From: Tubiluchus corallicola
Lineage: Eukaryota > Priapulida > Priapulimorpha > Priapulimorphida > Tubiluchidae
Direction: 5' to 3'
Assembly (NCBI GenBank): GCA_030141605.1
Contig: JAQGDQ010000913.1
Span: 1 to 64,000 of the forward strand
Length of the DNA stretch: 64,000 nucleotides
Each line of letters opens with the position of its first letter. The stretch's first letter is position 1. This document shows positions 1 through 18,200 of the stretch, piece after piece. The position numbers were made by a program, and so were the translations under genes. The notes under the pieces are model-generated. The model did no database searches, was not told the origin of the DNA, and saw only the letters and a program-made list of their open reading frames with translations.

Positions 1-1850
1 TCAACCGGAAGAAAGCATCCGACCAGGATAAAGATAAATGAATATTTTTTAAATAGTAAAGGTACACCCCATCGGGATAAAGATAAATGAATATTTTAAA
101 AAGTAAATACACTTCAGTCTCTGGCCATTTTTAGTCTAATAGTAAAGCGCCTCAGTTTTTTTTTTCTCTTTGTACATCTAGTCTAGATAAAAGTAAAATT
201 TTAAATACCCTATTGTCAAAAAAAGAAATCTTTCAATAAAAATGTGACTAATGCAACTTGCGAGTTTTTGGGATTATATATATCCTCACCTAAAAAATAC
301 TGACTCGTTGAAATTCGTGCAGACTAGAAGGCTGCGGGCATTCAATTTTATCTAGACGGCAGCTGTCCTACTGTCTGCTTGCTGTACATTCCAACGGGCT
401 TTTTTTAAAAACAGGTACACGCACTTAAATAGCCGCGGGTGTCACGTCTCGCAAGTCAATTAACGGATTAAGCCCTCATTAGCTAGGTAGTCGAGTCAAT
501 TACCGGATTAAGCAATAGACACGTGCCCGCCTTGGCGTCTGATCAGATGAGTGCATTCGTTGCGGGTTTAAACATGCGAGTTAGTACAGATAGAAAGATT
601 TTTACAAAATAGACACGTGCCTGCCTTGGCGTCTGATCAGATGAGTGCATTCGTTGCGGGTTTAAACATGCGAGTTAGTACAGATAGAAAGATTTTTACA
701 AAATGAAAAGATAATTTTAACTAACATTAGTTATTATTGTTCTGTCGGATAAAAAAAGTGGATGACGACCAAAGATCAGGCTCTGCTTTAGGTAATACCG
801 CGTCATCATCATCATCATCGTTGGATACAGTTGACAAAAAATAAAGAAACCCGGAAATTAATCATGCTCGGCGATGCGTGAGTAGACTGTATGTTACACG
901 TGGTGACGTTCGTGCTAATGGTCGGCCCGTGCTAACAATCGTGCTCGGCGGTGTGTGCGCGTGTGAGTAGACTGTATGTTGCACGATGCGACCGCATTGG
1001 ATGGAGCGAAGGAGGCTTTTCGGCGACGGCATCCATCCATCCATCCATCTCGGATAAAGGTAGGATAAAATTTTTAAAAATTGTATCGCAACTTAGACGC
1101 GCATAAAAGAACATTCTAGCCCGGATGAGGGTGGGGTAAAATTTTAAAAAATTGCGTGGCAATTTAGACTCGCATAAAAGAACATCCTAACCATTTAACG
1201 ACGACGACGAGACTGTGCACTGCTGCACGTGGCTAGAGAAATCTTTTAGCCCATTATCTAGCTAGCGACCAGCTAGGCGGCGAGAGTCGATTACCGGATT
1301 AGCCACAATTAGGGTGGAGCAAGCAAAGTGCGCAGCGAGCGCGTGTCGAACGGACGACTGCATTTACCGCGGAGGGGGGGGGGGGTGTTCTCGCCGGGCG
1401 CACCCCCCCCCCCCCAAAACGTGCGCGAGTCCCAACCGTCACTCCTAATCCTTAAATCGAGCACTTAACTAGCGCAACAATAGACCCACTTCACTTTTTT
1501 AGGGGGGTGATTTTTGTTCCCACCCCCGGCAGTCGAGGGGGGGCGTGGCCCGTCGACCAACCGTCACTCCTAATCCTTAAATTGGTCACTTAACTAGCGC
1601 GACAATAGAGCCACTTCACTTTTTTAGGGGTGTTTCCGGATTTTCGCACTTTTTTAGGGGTGTTTCCCCCCCCCCCCGGGGAAATCCCCACCCCCCGGGG
1701 AAATCGGCCAGAGGCAAAACATCTATACTACTCACCCAGAAATAATATTTCAATAATGATTTTTTTTCATACCTTTCTAATCTGTGTGTGATCTGAATAA
1801 GTGGTTGCACCAAAAAAGAGTGTAACGCTTCCCCTAAAAACAATCATACA
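1..1850. repeat. Region of short tandem duplications, no gene
   Basis: No supportable coding exon is visible. The stretch is richer in G+C than the rest and is built of short imperfect duplications. A 23-base motif (ggataaagataaatgaatat...) occurs twice in the first 115 bases. A 94-bp unit is repeated at 514-704. Two related ~70-bp blocks lie at about 1053-1190. A ~125-bp period duplication starts at 1432 and 1557. Poly-G and poly-C runs lie at 1373-1415 and 1665-1680. The remaining exons of the minus-strand protease that begins at 5398 could be expected here or further left, but no Asp-exon or GDSGG-type exon was found on the minus strand. Confidence 0.6.
514..704. repeat. 94-bp direct tandem duplication
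   Basis: Two head-to-tail copies start at 514 and 608 and run to about 704. I see a single base difference (cccgcc versus cctgcc). The copies share the motif gtctgatcagatgagtgc. No open frame or splice signal suggests a coding role. The near identity implies a recent duplication. Confidence 0.8.
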
Positions 1851-2211
1851 AAATAATTATACTCAGTAGTTGTTTTTGCTAATCTTACACTAAATTCTCC
1901 TGATGTACATTGATAATCAGTTCTGTTTTTTCTTATTTCTATTAGTTTCCTAATATTTTAAATAGGTGACAATTTTGCTCTGTAGATCCCGAAGCTACCC
2001 TAAATTAAGAAGCCCTCTTGGGTTGACTTTGTCAAGAACAAGAAAGCAAGAATTCAACCAATAAATAAAGGAAAGGTGTAAAATAATGAAACAAGGGGCA
2101 AATATTTGGTATATAACTACAAATGTCAAAAGGTGAGCAAATAAATAAACAAAGAGCTAAATACACGCCTTCGGCCAATCAAACAAAAAAATATTTTGTA
2201 GAATGACAGTA

Positions 2212-2263
2212 AAAGAGAGAGAAAAAGGGGGGAGGGTAAGAGAGAAAGAGAGGGGGAGGGAGA

Positions 2264-2308
<45 letters not shown>

Positions 2309-2309
2309 G
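2212..2309. repeat. (GA)n microsatellite
   Basis: This is an interrupted then pure AG dinucleotide tract. The Leu/Ser-rich reading frame on the minus strand across it is an artefact of the repeat. Confidence 0.9.
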
Positions 2310-2598
2310 TAGGAGAGACAAATTAAAATTATTTGTAATTTGCAAATTTAATAGTGTGATTAAAAGTTAATCAATTGTCATTTATAAGTGCATCAACTTG
2401 CTTAAGATAAATCCGTGTTTCTACTCAAACATGTATAATTGTATAGTTGACACGCCCATGAACAGCTCTGACCATTAGATAAGTTTATCTGGTCATCTTG
2501 CCTTAGCACATGTGCCTTATCAGATGTACACGCTGAATCTATTATTGGTATTGATACAAGTTCAGCTTCAGGCAACATGCACAGATTCGCTCACTGGA

Positions 2599-2785
2599 CC
2601 AATCAGCATCGAGCGAGATTAAACAATCAGCGTCTTACTGAAAAAGTCCGTTGCTAGGACTCCAAGTCAGCAGAAGATCGTTGCTAGGGAAAGTCTAAAC
2701 ATAGCAGTGATATAGCTAAAAATCAATAGCTCAGCAGTCATAGAACATGCTGAGCTAAACACGGCAGTCACAGAACATATATAAG
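2599..2785 (+). promoter_or_regulatory. Promoter-like motif cluster (CCAAT, GTTGCTAGG x2, TATATAAG)
   Basis: On the plus strand, a CCAAT box (ccaatcag at 2599) is followed by two GTTGCTAGG motifs (2650 and 2680), which resemble X-box half sites. A TATATAAG follows at 2778-2785. The order and spacing look like a core promoter, and transcription would start near 2805-2815. No coding exon follows on the plus strand; the nearest genic exon is on the minus strand. It could instead be the U3 region of an old LTR. The motifs are seen directly; the function is inferred. Confidence 0.3.
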
Positions 2786-3026
2786 AAGCTGCTGCCATTG
2801 GCAGTGATCAAAGACCAAAACACGTGTCCTTCACTTCTGCGTATTAAGCAAAAATACGTGAATGTTCTAGTTAATTTTTTTTTAAAAAAAATCTGCACAA
2901 TCACAGTTATGATTAACTCGACTACAACTTTATTATTACAACACGCGAATCACGAGTTCTAATATTATTATAGTTCAGCTACTCACAAACATAAAACAAC
3001 AAAACATAAATGATCACGTGACGTAC

Positions 3027-5398
<2,372 letters not shown>

Positions 5399-6299
5399 CT
5401 CGGTTCTTGATTCTGTAGTTCCTAACGTAATAATAAAAAATAATGCAATTTCTTTAGAGGAAAGTCATTCAGGGGTAAATAATTAACTAACAGATACATG
5501 ACTGTTCAAGTGTTTTTTCCTAAACAATGTTTTAAAGACAAGAAAAAATTGATTCAATCATGTGTTAGAAGCATCGTCAGTGTACGTATTAACAATGTGC
5601 AACCAATAAGCAGCCGAAACTCGACTCTCAAGTTCCTCCTGATGACTCCAAAAACCTGTATTTGTATTTTTTGTCTTTCTTACTCCTTTCATAACATATT
5701 CTTTGAAAAATATTATAACTATACGTATATACAAAAATTTCTCTCCATTAATACAAATTATTTTATGATTATAATTACACTCCTACAAAAATGAGAATAT
5801 AATCACCTCTCAAAAAACTAAAACTATAATATGTAAACCTACTCTCATGACCTTCTTTCTCCAAACTGTTTTTAGCGCTATCCTGTTCTTACTGACCTAC
5901 CTTAATTTTCCTTTTTCACATTTATTACATAATTCCTTTCTCTCTAGTACAAGCTACGTATACTAACGATTGCCAGGTGCCACTAGCTGGTCGGCCGCTG
6001 CTTAGCGATATGCTTTAGTACAACCTAAAGACATGTGTTCGCACTTAGCAAAACCTATTGATTATCGCATTTCAAGGACCAATTTTTACATTGGTTTTCA
6101 TTAACAGATCAGACTTAACGAAAAAGTCCAGACCACCACACACAGCCAGAAAAAATTGTGCCGGTCATTGTTTTTCTAAAATGAGATAAAAAATAGAAAA
6201 GAGCCGATTATATGATAAAGACATACAGCCCAAAGTGAAGTGCATTGTTGTAAAATATTGATATGTGACTTGTGTATTTCAATCTATTTACTATGTGAA

Positions 6300-6640
6300 A
6301 CCTGCGTGGAAGTTGGAATTGTACAGTGTAGTTAGGTGCTGCCATCTATGTGACATTCAACCAGCCGACTTACCTTCAGTTTAATTGTATGGTCCAGTGA
6401 CTACATACACACTGGTTCTCTCCCTATCTAACATTAATGGTTGTTGTGAAGCCTGTGCAACTCTGCGTAGGTCAAGTTCTATACCTGTATACTGACTGTG
6501 AAACAGGTTTTACTGACTGTTTTTTGCTTTCTAGTTTTTGCTCAATGTTCAGTGCAGCAGTTTTGCTACTAATATTCTCTGTAGTTTAATAAACACTTTT
6601 CTGTTTTGTGCAGTGCAAATATTTATTACAGATTTTTGGT
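6300..6640 (+). mobile_element. Dispersed LTR-like repeat, copy 1
   Basis: Landmarks shared with the copy at 23431-23825 (opposite orientation) occur in the same order. They are taggtgctgccatct, then ggtccagtga, then gtgaagcc, then taataaacacttttctg...ttgtgc, which holds a polyadenylation signal. The copies are well diverged. The AATAAA near the end, and a TATA box in the other copy, suggest a solo LTR, but no target-site duplication was found. Confidence 0.45.
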
Positions 6641-8440
6641 TCCTATTCATTCTTCTCTGTGCCTAAACTCAATCATAACAAAGTGACCGAACAACAACTT
6701 CAAAAATGACTTTCACAACCAGCTAAAGTTAAATTAATTTATTTTCTTACCTTAAATTCCTCTGGAATCTTGAACCTGCTCAAAAACGTTTAGTCCCGAA
6801 AAACCCCTCTGAGCTCAGAGCTTCGACTTCCTTTTATACTAAACACGATATCCGCTTTCGATCAGAAAGTAAATTAAATTCGCTAATTTTATTACTGCAT
6901 TTGTTATAGAGTAAACGTAACTATAATAAAACAATTGTAATAATGCAAACGTTTCACTTTTGTTGGAAAGCTTGTTAAGCAAAAATTAAGTAAACAAGAC
7001 AAAACAAGAATATGAATTTTGATAACTGTGTATTAATGCCAAGTCCTGATGTTTACTTAGTCTGGTGGAAATTTTCCAAACACCAGATCAGTCCCAAGAC
7101 TGGAAGTTTAAATTGTTCTCTTTGAGCCTAACGAATTATAACGAATAGATAGATTTCCTTTAAATATCATTAATGATTTGCATTGACGCTTTCAATTCAA
7201 TTCATTTTTTTATTTTCTCAATAGCAGTTAAAATTCGTCATAATTATTTTTACATTTCATTGCAGCTGAGAAGGAGCACCGAAAGACCTATTGGTCACTT
7301 GGTCAGCTGCCCCTTATTAAAAATAGAAGCTTACTCACAGGCTCATGACATTTTTTAGGTGTTTGTGTATATATAAAAGGCAAAAGCAACAAAAATCAAC
7401 TCAAACCAGAAATGCATTTCAAAGCATAACCAGGAATAACATCAATATGTTATTCGTTTAAAGTCACAATTTGGAGTTTTTTAGTTCAATGTGATTATCA
7501 TCACGTTGTTTCATTGCATCTAAGAAAACAATGTGCATGTGTTATTTTTTATAGCTACATTATAGTACTACAAAGTGTCGGAAAACAAGTGTACAAATGT
7601 ATCAAAATCCAAATATAGATTATGTAGTATTGCCTACCAATGTACTCGTTACGTAAAATTGTTTTGGTACATTTCAGGTAAACTACATAAATCTAAAATC
7701 TTATTATTTATCAATACTACGTGGAGTGTTTTTGTGTTGCTGATGTGCTTGGGTGCAATTGTCTTTAGTTGATGATTACCAAATGGAAATAAAGTAATAA
7801 TATTGCTACGAAGGCGGGTTTTGACCAACCCCCTAATGTTAGTAATGGGTATGGTTGAGAAGCCCAGTAATGTAAAAGTACCTGTATAAAACAGAATGCA
7901 TGCCATAATTTGACGATTCCAACCTGGTCTTTCTGTCTGTAAAGGTGAATGCTGTAGGCTTGCTGATTTTTGTACAAAGGTCTATTCACATGTCATGGAG
8001 CTACTGGTTGTGCATTATAGTTTATTTTACATTCGTATTCTTTTTAATTTTCTCGTCTGTTGTAAAGTATTTCATAACATGTATGCCGCTCTATACATCC
8101 TGAGACGGATCCGTTATACAATATGTAAAAAAATCAGTTTTCATAGTTTTTGCAGCAGTTTGGCGAAATGTAGTACAATATTTCAAAAGATCGTTGTTTT
8201 TTATTTATGATATTCCAAAAGCCGGAAGTGAAATTTCAAATTATTTTTGTGAAATCTGATTTAATCACTGAATTTAAATTTCTATGACCATTACCAATTT
8301 ATGATGCGATGAAAATTTTAAAACTTGCTTAGTCAGTATTTTTACCAATGCATATCAATACTCTTTACAGATTGTTTGTTAAAATGTTATAATTACGCTA
8401 TTTGTATTGCATTTCTTCCTTGTTAGATCTTATTTCAGCC
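6641..8440. other. Intergenic, no gene recognised
   Basis: AT-rich sequence with only short open frames on both strands. None has a recognisable domain or a consistent splice context. Confidence 0.5.
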
Positions 8441-8780
8441 ACAGTTACGGCAGCAATAGTTACAAGTACAGTAAAAGTAACATGATCATGGCGATGGCAG
8501 TGTTGACTACAACAGCAACTGCAACAAGAAACATTAGATCATGAAAGCATTGATGGTGATAAAATTCACCACTAGAACAGCAACAGCAACAATCACAACA
8601 ACAGCAAGACAGCCACAACAACCACCACCACAACAAAAACGGCAACAGCAACAACAAAAACAACTGCAGCATCAACAACAACTACAGCAACCATTACCGT
8701 AACAACAACAACAACAGCAACTACTTCCACAACAACCACTACCACAACAACAACAACAACAACAACAACAACAGTTAAAC
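8440..8780. repeat. CAA/CAG-type low-complexity tract
   Basis: Irregular CAA, CAG and ACC trinucleotides are interspersed with short unique segments and end in a pure CAA run at 8740-8772. Poly-Val/Leu frames across it are repeat artefacts. Confidence 0.85.
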
Positions 8781-9335
8781 TGACAATAACAAAGTCGTTG
8801 ACATAACGATGGCTTCGTGAAACTCTATGCTCTGCCTTGCAGCAGCTCTGCTCAGTTATGATCTGAAAATGTGCAGTGATCTGAACAATCATAAAACGTC
8901 CTCATCGTCAGAAATAGCAACAGCAGCAAATGGCAAAACAGAGATGCTGCATGGGAAATAAACCCCCCTTTTTCCGTAAAATATTAAATTGGGATTGCAA
9001 TAACTACATGTCATTAGTGGGCCAATTATATTCAGAGACAATCCATGTTGGTCTGCGTCTTGTCACTCATAATCCCTAATAAAGATGATGACCAATCCAG
9101 ATCAGCTTAATTACTTATCTACAGAGCTGAAATAGCCAAAGATCATAATAAGACTTAAAAAATCGTAATAATGTCGCCTAATGAACTCCAAAAGCCAAAA
9201 TTTACTAAAATAAACAACGGAAAATCAATCATGACAGTTTATCATGCAAATTATCATAATTAACTTTGTAGGAAAGTATATGTACATACAATTTCATGTA
9301 TATATATCTATAGTCAGCGTTAATTGAAAAGAAAG

Positions 9336-12890
<3,555 letters not shown>

Positions 12891-12901
12891 GACTACCAAA
12901 A

Positions 12902-14401
12902 ATGAATCAGAGTTTACAAGATGTTCCCCTGTCTGTGAAACTTGAACCACCTGGTATAGTAAACGGGACAGATGATTATACTGATGATAAAGCAACAGTT
13001 GATAACGTGAAACTTGAACCACCTGGTATAGTAACCGGGACGGATGATTACACTGATGATATAACAACAGTTGATAAAGTTGAAACTAACATTGTGCTTG
13101 TGAAAACTGAATGTGATGTTGCAGCTGCCAATTTTGGACCTACCAGCAACGATGATGCGCAATTTTGTGGAATTCAAACTGATAACAGATCTGTGAAAAT
13201 TGAAAATGACACCGGTTCATACAAAAATGTCTGTAAATCATTTTATACCAAGAATAAGCAACCTGATCTTATGAAAAATGGACGTGATTTTAATGTTGCA
13301 GCAAATACTTCAGTCAGTTTCTTAGATGATGAAACAGTTCACAGACATGTAAAAAATGAACCAAGTTTTGAAGTTGATACCGTCAAAGATTGTGCACAAG
13401 ACACGAAGAGCGATTGTCTGTCAGTGGCAGCAGAACAGGAATTATTAACTCAAACTGTCGAAAGCTGTGAAGATGATTTGCTATGTAAGAATGAGAAGTG
13501 CCGTCAATGTGATGCTATTTTTGCTCATTCCGATGATTTGAAATGTCGTGTTAGGTGTCATGCTGTTGAAAAGCCTTCTAAGTGTGCACAGTGTGATACT
13601 GCACCTGATAATTTGAAAAAGCATACCAGAGCACATACTGGTGAAAAACCTTTTAAGTGCACACAGTGTGATGCTGTTTTTAATTATTTTAGTCAATTAA
13701 AACAGCACAGGAGGTGTCATACAGGGGAAAAACCTTTTAAGTGCACATGGTGTGATTCTGCTTTTGCTAAGTCTAGTCACTTGAAAGAACATATGATGAT
13801 GCATACAGGGGAAAAACCTTTTAGGTGTACGTGGTGTGATTTCGCATGTACTCGATCTGCCACTTTGAAACGGCATCTAAGAAGTCATACTGGAGAAAAG
13901 CCTTTTAAGTGCATGCAATGTGATGGTGCTTTTTCTCAGTCTGGTCATTTGAAACAACATATGACAACACATACCGGGGAAAAAGCATTTAAGTGCACCT
14001 GGTGTGATGCTGCTTTTGTTCATTCTGGTCATTTGAAACGGCATATGAGGAGTCATACAGGTGAAAAACCTTATAAGTGCACAGAATGCGTTGCTGCTTT
14101 TGCTTATTCTGGTGACTTGAAAAATCATTTGAGGTGTCACACTGGTGAAAAGCCTTTTAAGTGTGTGCACTGTGATGCTGTTTTTGCCCAGTCTTTTGCT
14201 TTGAAACAACATGTAAGGAGGCATACTGGCGAAAAGCCTTTTAAGTGCACACATTGTGATGTCACTTTTGCTCATCGTAGTACTTTGAAACAGCATATAA
14301 GGAGACATACTGGGGAAAAGCCTTTTAAATGCACATGGTGTGATGCTGCTTTTACTCGGTCTAGTGGTTTAAAACAGCACATGGGGCGTCATACAGCGTA
14401 G
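12902..14401 (+). CDS. C2H2 zinc-finger protein, nine canonical plus two degenerate fingers
   Basis: This is a single coding exon of 499 aa. The start is the ATG at 12902 (accaaaaATG context), 11 bases after an acceptor (tcatcttacag, ending 12891). The longer upstream frame has no ATG and would read through the intron. Residues 1-200 are acidic. They contain a 24-residue tandem repeat starting VKLEPPGIV (residues 12 and 36) and five VKxE motifs (VKLE twice, VKTE, VKIE, VKNE), each matching the SUMO-acceptor consensus. The C-terminal ~300 residues are fingers joined by TGEKPFKC linkers. Finger 1 has Arg in place of the first zinc-binding His. Finger 2 lacks four residues between its Cys and His pairs. 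Fingers 3-11 are canonical CX2CX12HX3H. The family acts as nuclear sequence-specific DNA binders; the target is unknown. No KRAB, BTB or ZAD domain is seen. Confidence 0.9.
   Translation: MNQSLQDVPLSVKLEPPGIVNGTDDYTDDKATVDNVKLEPPGIVTGTDDYTDDITTVDKVETNIVLVKTECDVAAANFGPTSNDDAQFCGIQTDNRSVKIENDTGSYKNVCKSFYTKNKQPDLMKNGRDFNVAANTSVSFLDDETVHRHVKNEPSFEVDTVKDCAQDTKSDCLSVAAEQELLTQTVESCEDDLLCKNEKCRQCDAIFAHSDDLKCRVRCHAVEKPSKCAQCDTAPDNLKKHTRAHTGEKPFKCTQCDAVFNYFSQLKQHRRCHTGEKPFKCTWCDSAFAKSSHLKEHMMMHTGEKPFRCTWCDFACTRSATLKRHLRSHTGEKPFKCMQCDGAFSQSGHLKQHMTTHTGEKAFKCTWCDAAFVHSGHLKRHMRSHTGEKPYKCTECVAAFAYSGDLKNHLRCHTGEKPFKCVHCDAVFAQSFALKQHVRRHTGEKPFKCTHCDVTFAHRSTLKQHIRRHTGEKPFKCTWCDAAFTRSSGLKQHMGRHTA
12952..13095 (+). 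repeat. 72-bp in-frame tandem repeat in the zinc-finger gene
   Basis: Two 72-bp units (gtgaaacttgaaccacctgg...) encode the duplicated 24-residue VKLEPPGIV...TVD block. Because the period is a multiple of three, the duplication doubled a SUMO-consensus motif without breaking the frame. Confidence 0.8.
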
Positions 14402-14575
14402 TTACAGAGACGTGATTTGCAAATACATAGATTAGAGGCAGTTTTATGTTGCAAATGCTTTTTTAAAAAACTATATGTCTAATAAGCAGCCTAATTTTAT
14501 TACTCGTTATACTGATTATAATACTGGTTCACTCTGATTATAAAAGACTGGTTCACTCTGATTGTTAAAGCAAAA

Positions 14576-14900
14576 AGAGAGTAGGAAACTGCATTGAACA
14601 GTGAAAGACTTTATTTACAATTTACACTATTTACATGAAAGAAAGACACACATGGTGACAACTCAGCAGCAATAATCAGAAGAAAAAAGGCCAAGCTTGT
14701 CTTGTTAGAGCTACCCAAGTTACACACATGTACTGACCTTACCTGATTGGCTAGTGAAATTTACTAACAATCTTCACTACCATATATGGGAAGCCCAGCA
14801 GGTACATTAGACTGAGCAGGGCAGGCCAATGCCACAACTTGATTAATAATGAGTCAACTTATAATAATAAGCAATTTTAAGTGTAGATGGCAGCACGTAT
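14576..14900. mobile_element. Dispersed repeat family B, copy 1
   Basis: It shares ordered blocks with 35056-35330 in the same orientation: aactcagcag, cagcaataatca, acctgattggctagt, tgggaagcccagcaggt, gcaggccaatgccacaac, and taagtgtagatggcagcacg at the end. The class is unknown. The agatggcagcac motif near the right end is shared with the LTR-like family at 23431-23825, so it may be a relative. Confidence 0.5.
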
Positions 14901-14950
14901 TTAATTATTAGTGCTTAGGTACTTAAGTTACTTAATTAAGGATTTGCGAC

Positions 14951-15144
14951 ATCTATTTGTACAATTAATCTATCATTAACTTAACAAACAATAGTTGTTA
15001 AATGCAGCAATAGCTATGTTTTCAGCTAACACATTATCAAAATAATTGTAAGAATAAATAATGTGTTAGCTGAAAACGTAGCTATTGCTGCATTTAACAA
15101 CTATTGTTTGTTAAGTTAATGATAGATTAATTGTACAAATAGAT
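14951..15144. repeat. Long hairpin: 86-bp inverted repeat with 22-bp loop
   Basis: The left arm (14951-15036) is the reverse complement of the right arm (15059-15144) with a single mismatch (gctatg versus gctacg), around a 22-bp AT-rich loop. It could be a foldback or MITE-type transposon, a hairpin RNA source, or a templated inversion. No target-site duplication is evident. Such long near-perfect palindromes are prone to deletion, so it is probably young. Confidence 0.85.
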
Positions 15145-15166
15145 TAGATAAGAGAATTATGATGAG

Positions 15167-15291
15167 CTGTCTCTCTCCCTCTCTCTCCTCTCCCCCCCCC
15201 TCTCTCTCTTCCTTTCTCTCTCTCTCTCCCTCTTTCTCTCTACTCTCTCTCTCCCTTTCTCTCCCTCTCTCTAATCTAATCTAATCTCTCT
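15167..15291. repeat. (CT)n pyrimidine tract
   Basis: A long CT-rich low-complexity tract that begins about 20 bp after the hairpin. Confidence 0.9.
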
Positions 15292-18200
15292 AATTCATTA
15301 GAGATAGTTGCAGTTAATGAAAACATTTTTTATCACTGTCTCTATTGTGTGTAAATGTAATTTATTCATTATCTGAATAAAATGTTTTTAATAATAATTA
15401 ATGATAAAGCCATTAATCTTGATGTAGAAAAGTTCAAATTATTGTAAACAATGGAAAACAGTGCTTGTGTTTTGCATACATAACTGGGCAGTTAATTGAA
15501 AAGAAAAAATTATAAATTACTATTAATTGCTCATTAGTTATAATAGTTTGAAGGCAGTTATTCAAAAATACTTCAAGAGAGAAACAAAAAAATGAGTGAA
15601 TTGGGTCATGAATTTAAAATGACTCCCCTAAGAGTGTTTTCCAAATGTGCAGCAGAAATTGCAACCTACCAAGGTTTACTAGAACTTGACGTCATGTTTC
15701 ATTTGTTCTGTCATGGTTTCCAGTCTTGCCATAATTGAAAATTTTTTTGTAACTCGTTGTCCTAAATGCTGTAATTGTATAGCTTTCTAACTTATTTTAT
15801 TTTCAGTATCTAATTTATTATTAAGAAACATTAACCTATGTTTACTAAACATTTTGTTATTTTTTGCTGTAAATTGTGCAAGTTCTGTGTTTCACGTAAA
15901 GCTGTAATTAAAGCACTTAGAATTTATAACAATATAAAGTTTTGAGATCTTCTTGTTAATTTTTCTAATAAAGCCAACAATTATTTTTCTAAATTAATTC
16001 ATTCATATTTCTTTAATGATTGTGTCACTGCATTTGAAATAAATATTGTTTATTTTTCGTACTGATCTTGCACTTATACGCTGAAAAAATTTTAGTTTAA
16101 ATTGAATTATTTTTACTAACCTGAATGAGTTCAGCGATAAAGAAGAAAAATGACAGCAAAAAATTTATGACTAACAACAAAATATACTCGCACATATTGC
16201 AGACTGCATACCAAACATGTAATTGTGATCAGAATTGCTAACAGAATCTAATTTTATTAATATATAGAATAGAATAGTGACATATTAACGAGTTGTATTA
16301 AATGTATCTATAGTATTTATACGCTGGTATGATGGAAATTTTTTATTTTCAGAAATTTAAATCTTGCAATAAGTATTAAATAATAACAAGCACGATATTA
16401 CACACGTTTAACATTTCAGCCCCGAAGTAAATTCATACTTTAATATGGGTATAATGTATACTAAACATAAATATACGTTATACTTTTATATACTTAAAAG
16501 TATAGATACTACTTCATGTAACAAAAATTCAATTTCATATGCAGGTGAATGGAATCACTGAAAAACGGTTAACCGTTGAGGGCACTAAAATACTTTTGCC
16601 TATGACGTCAAACTATCTGCAGCTGCCCTGACTGTGTACACTTTTACAAAAACTTTTTTCGCTATCCGAGGCGTGCAACAGCATCTGCTTTAACACATAG
16701 AAATCAAAGTGCTAGAGACTCTTACACCCAATGTGATTTCTGACAAAAGAATTTTGATATTGAAAGCCTCTGTGTTTAATGGCTAGTTTTGTTGCAATTT
16801 CTGAAAACAGCATTAACAACGTACGTGTTGTAGTAGCCTTAGTTTTGCCAGTATATTGTAAGCCTAAGTTATCTTTCTTTTACCATAATCTTATTGGTTT
16901 TCTTTTGTCTCTGGCTGTTCATCTTTGTAACTTCATGTCACTAAGCTACTCAGATATTCCTATTCGTTGTTATCTAGGTCCTGCTACATTTTAGAAAAAC
17001 ATGGTCTGCCCCAACTATTGATGTTATGTATTTTTGTCTACCGCCACTGCTCACGATGCCTCGTCACTCATCTTTTTGCCGCATATACGTCAGTAGCTGA
17101 CCTCCTCTAGGGTATTTTGTCGTTTCAAAAGTTTTTCTTAGTGCTCTAGGAAGGAGAGATTATTCACTATTCTCGTAACGTCTTGGCAACATTTGTAACT
17201 TTGTTAGAAACTTTATAGAACATTTAACATAAATCTTTCTTGCTTATTAATCTGTTTATTCACAAAGACTGCTGCCATGATAAGTCTAGAGAATGTAACG
17301 CCTCGTGGCTTGCCCGCTAAAAACAGTGAGGGGAAACCTTAGTGAGCACAAACAATAAAATATAAACCATAGATAAGAACACGTCACAATTTTTATGTAT
17401 TCTTTATGTATGTCCGATCTAACGAACAAAATCTTCTTACTTGTATTTGTTTACTGCAAGGATTCTTCTTCACCACATCATAACGATCATCAATGGATAT
17501 TCTCCTACTTGTGTCATGGCGACGGTTACCATAGTACTATTACAAACGTGTTGCTATGTTTTACTTTAGTGTTATTTACTTCTATGAGTAGTCTTGGCGG
17601 AACAGGTGAAGATGGTTGAATATTTTACTTGCCAATTTATATTGTGGGCCACTTATTTGGAAGCTGTTGGGCAGAAGTGAAAATAGTTAGCTGTTCTAAC
17701 CGCCACTTTATTGAGTACAGAACTGCCATTAGTGGCGCCTACAAGGTAACTGGTAATCAATCTTAAGAATTTTGATGTTGTTTAACTGTGGAACGGACCA
17801 GCTTGAGCATCACACTTTGTTTGTTCTATATTTTCTCGCCCTAACAGACTTTTAGTTTTGAATATGTTGTCACTAGAGGGGAGAAACATTCATTGTGACT
17901 TAAAAATGGGCTATAAAATTAATCATCCAGAAAACGACTTTTTATTGTTATTATTATTTAGGCAAAAATGAATTTTTGGAAGGAGTTTACAATTCCCCGT
18001 GCAATTTAAACACACTAACCGTAATCCTAATCCGCTTCACTTACTAACTTCTTGTGTGTGAGGAATTGTAAACTTTAGGTGAAGTTTCACATGTGCTCCC
18101 AGAATTGCCAGGGGTTGTTGTCACAATGTTCTTGTAGATCTAAATTGTTGGTTGCTCAACATTCGTTTGCCAGTAGAGTAGGTTACAGGTTACAGCGAGG

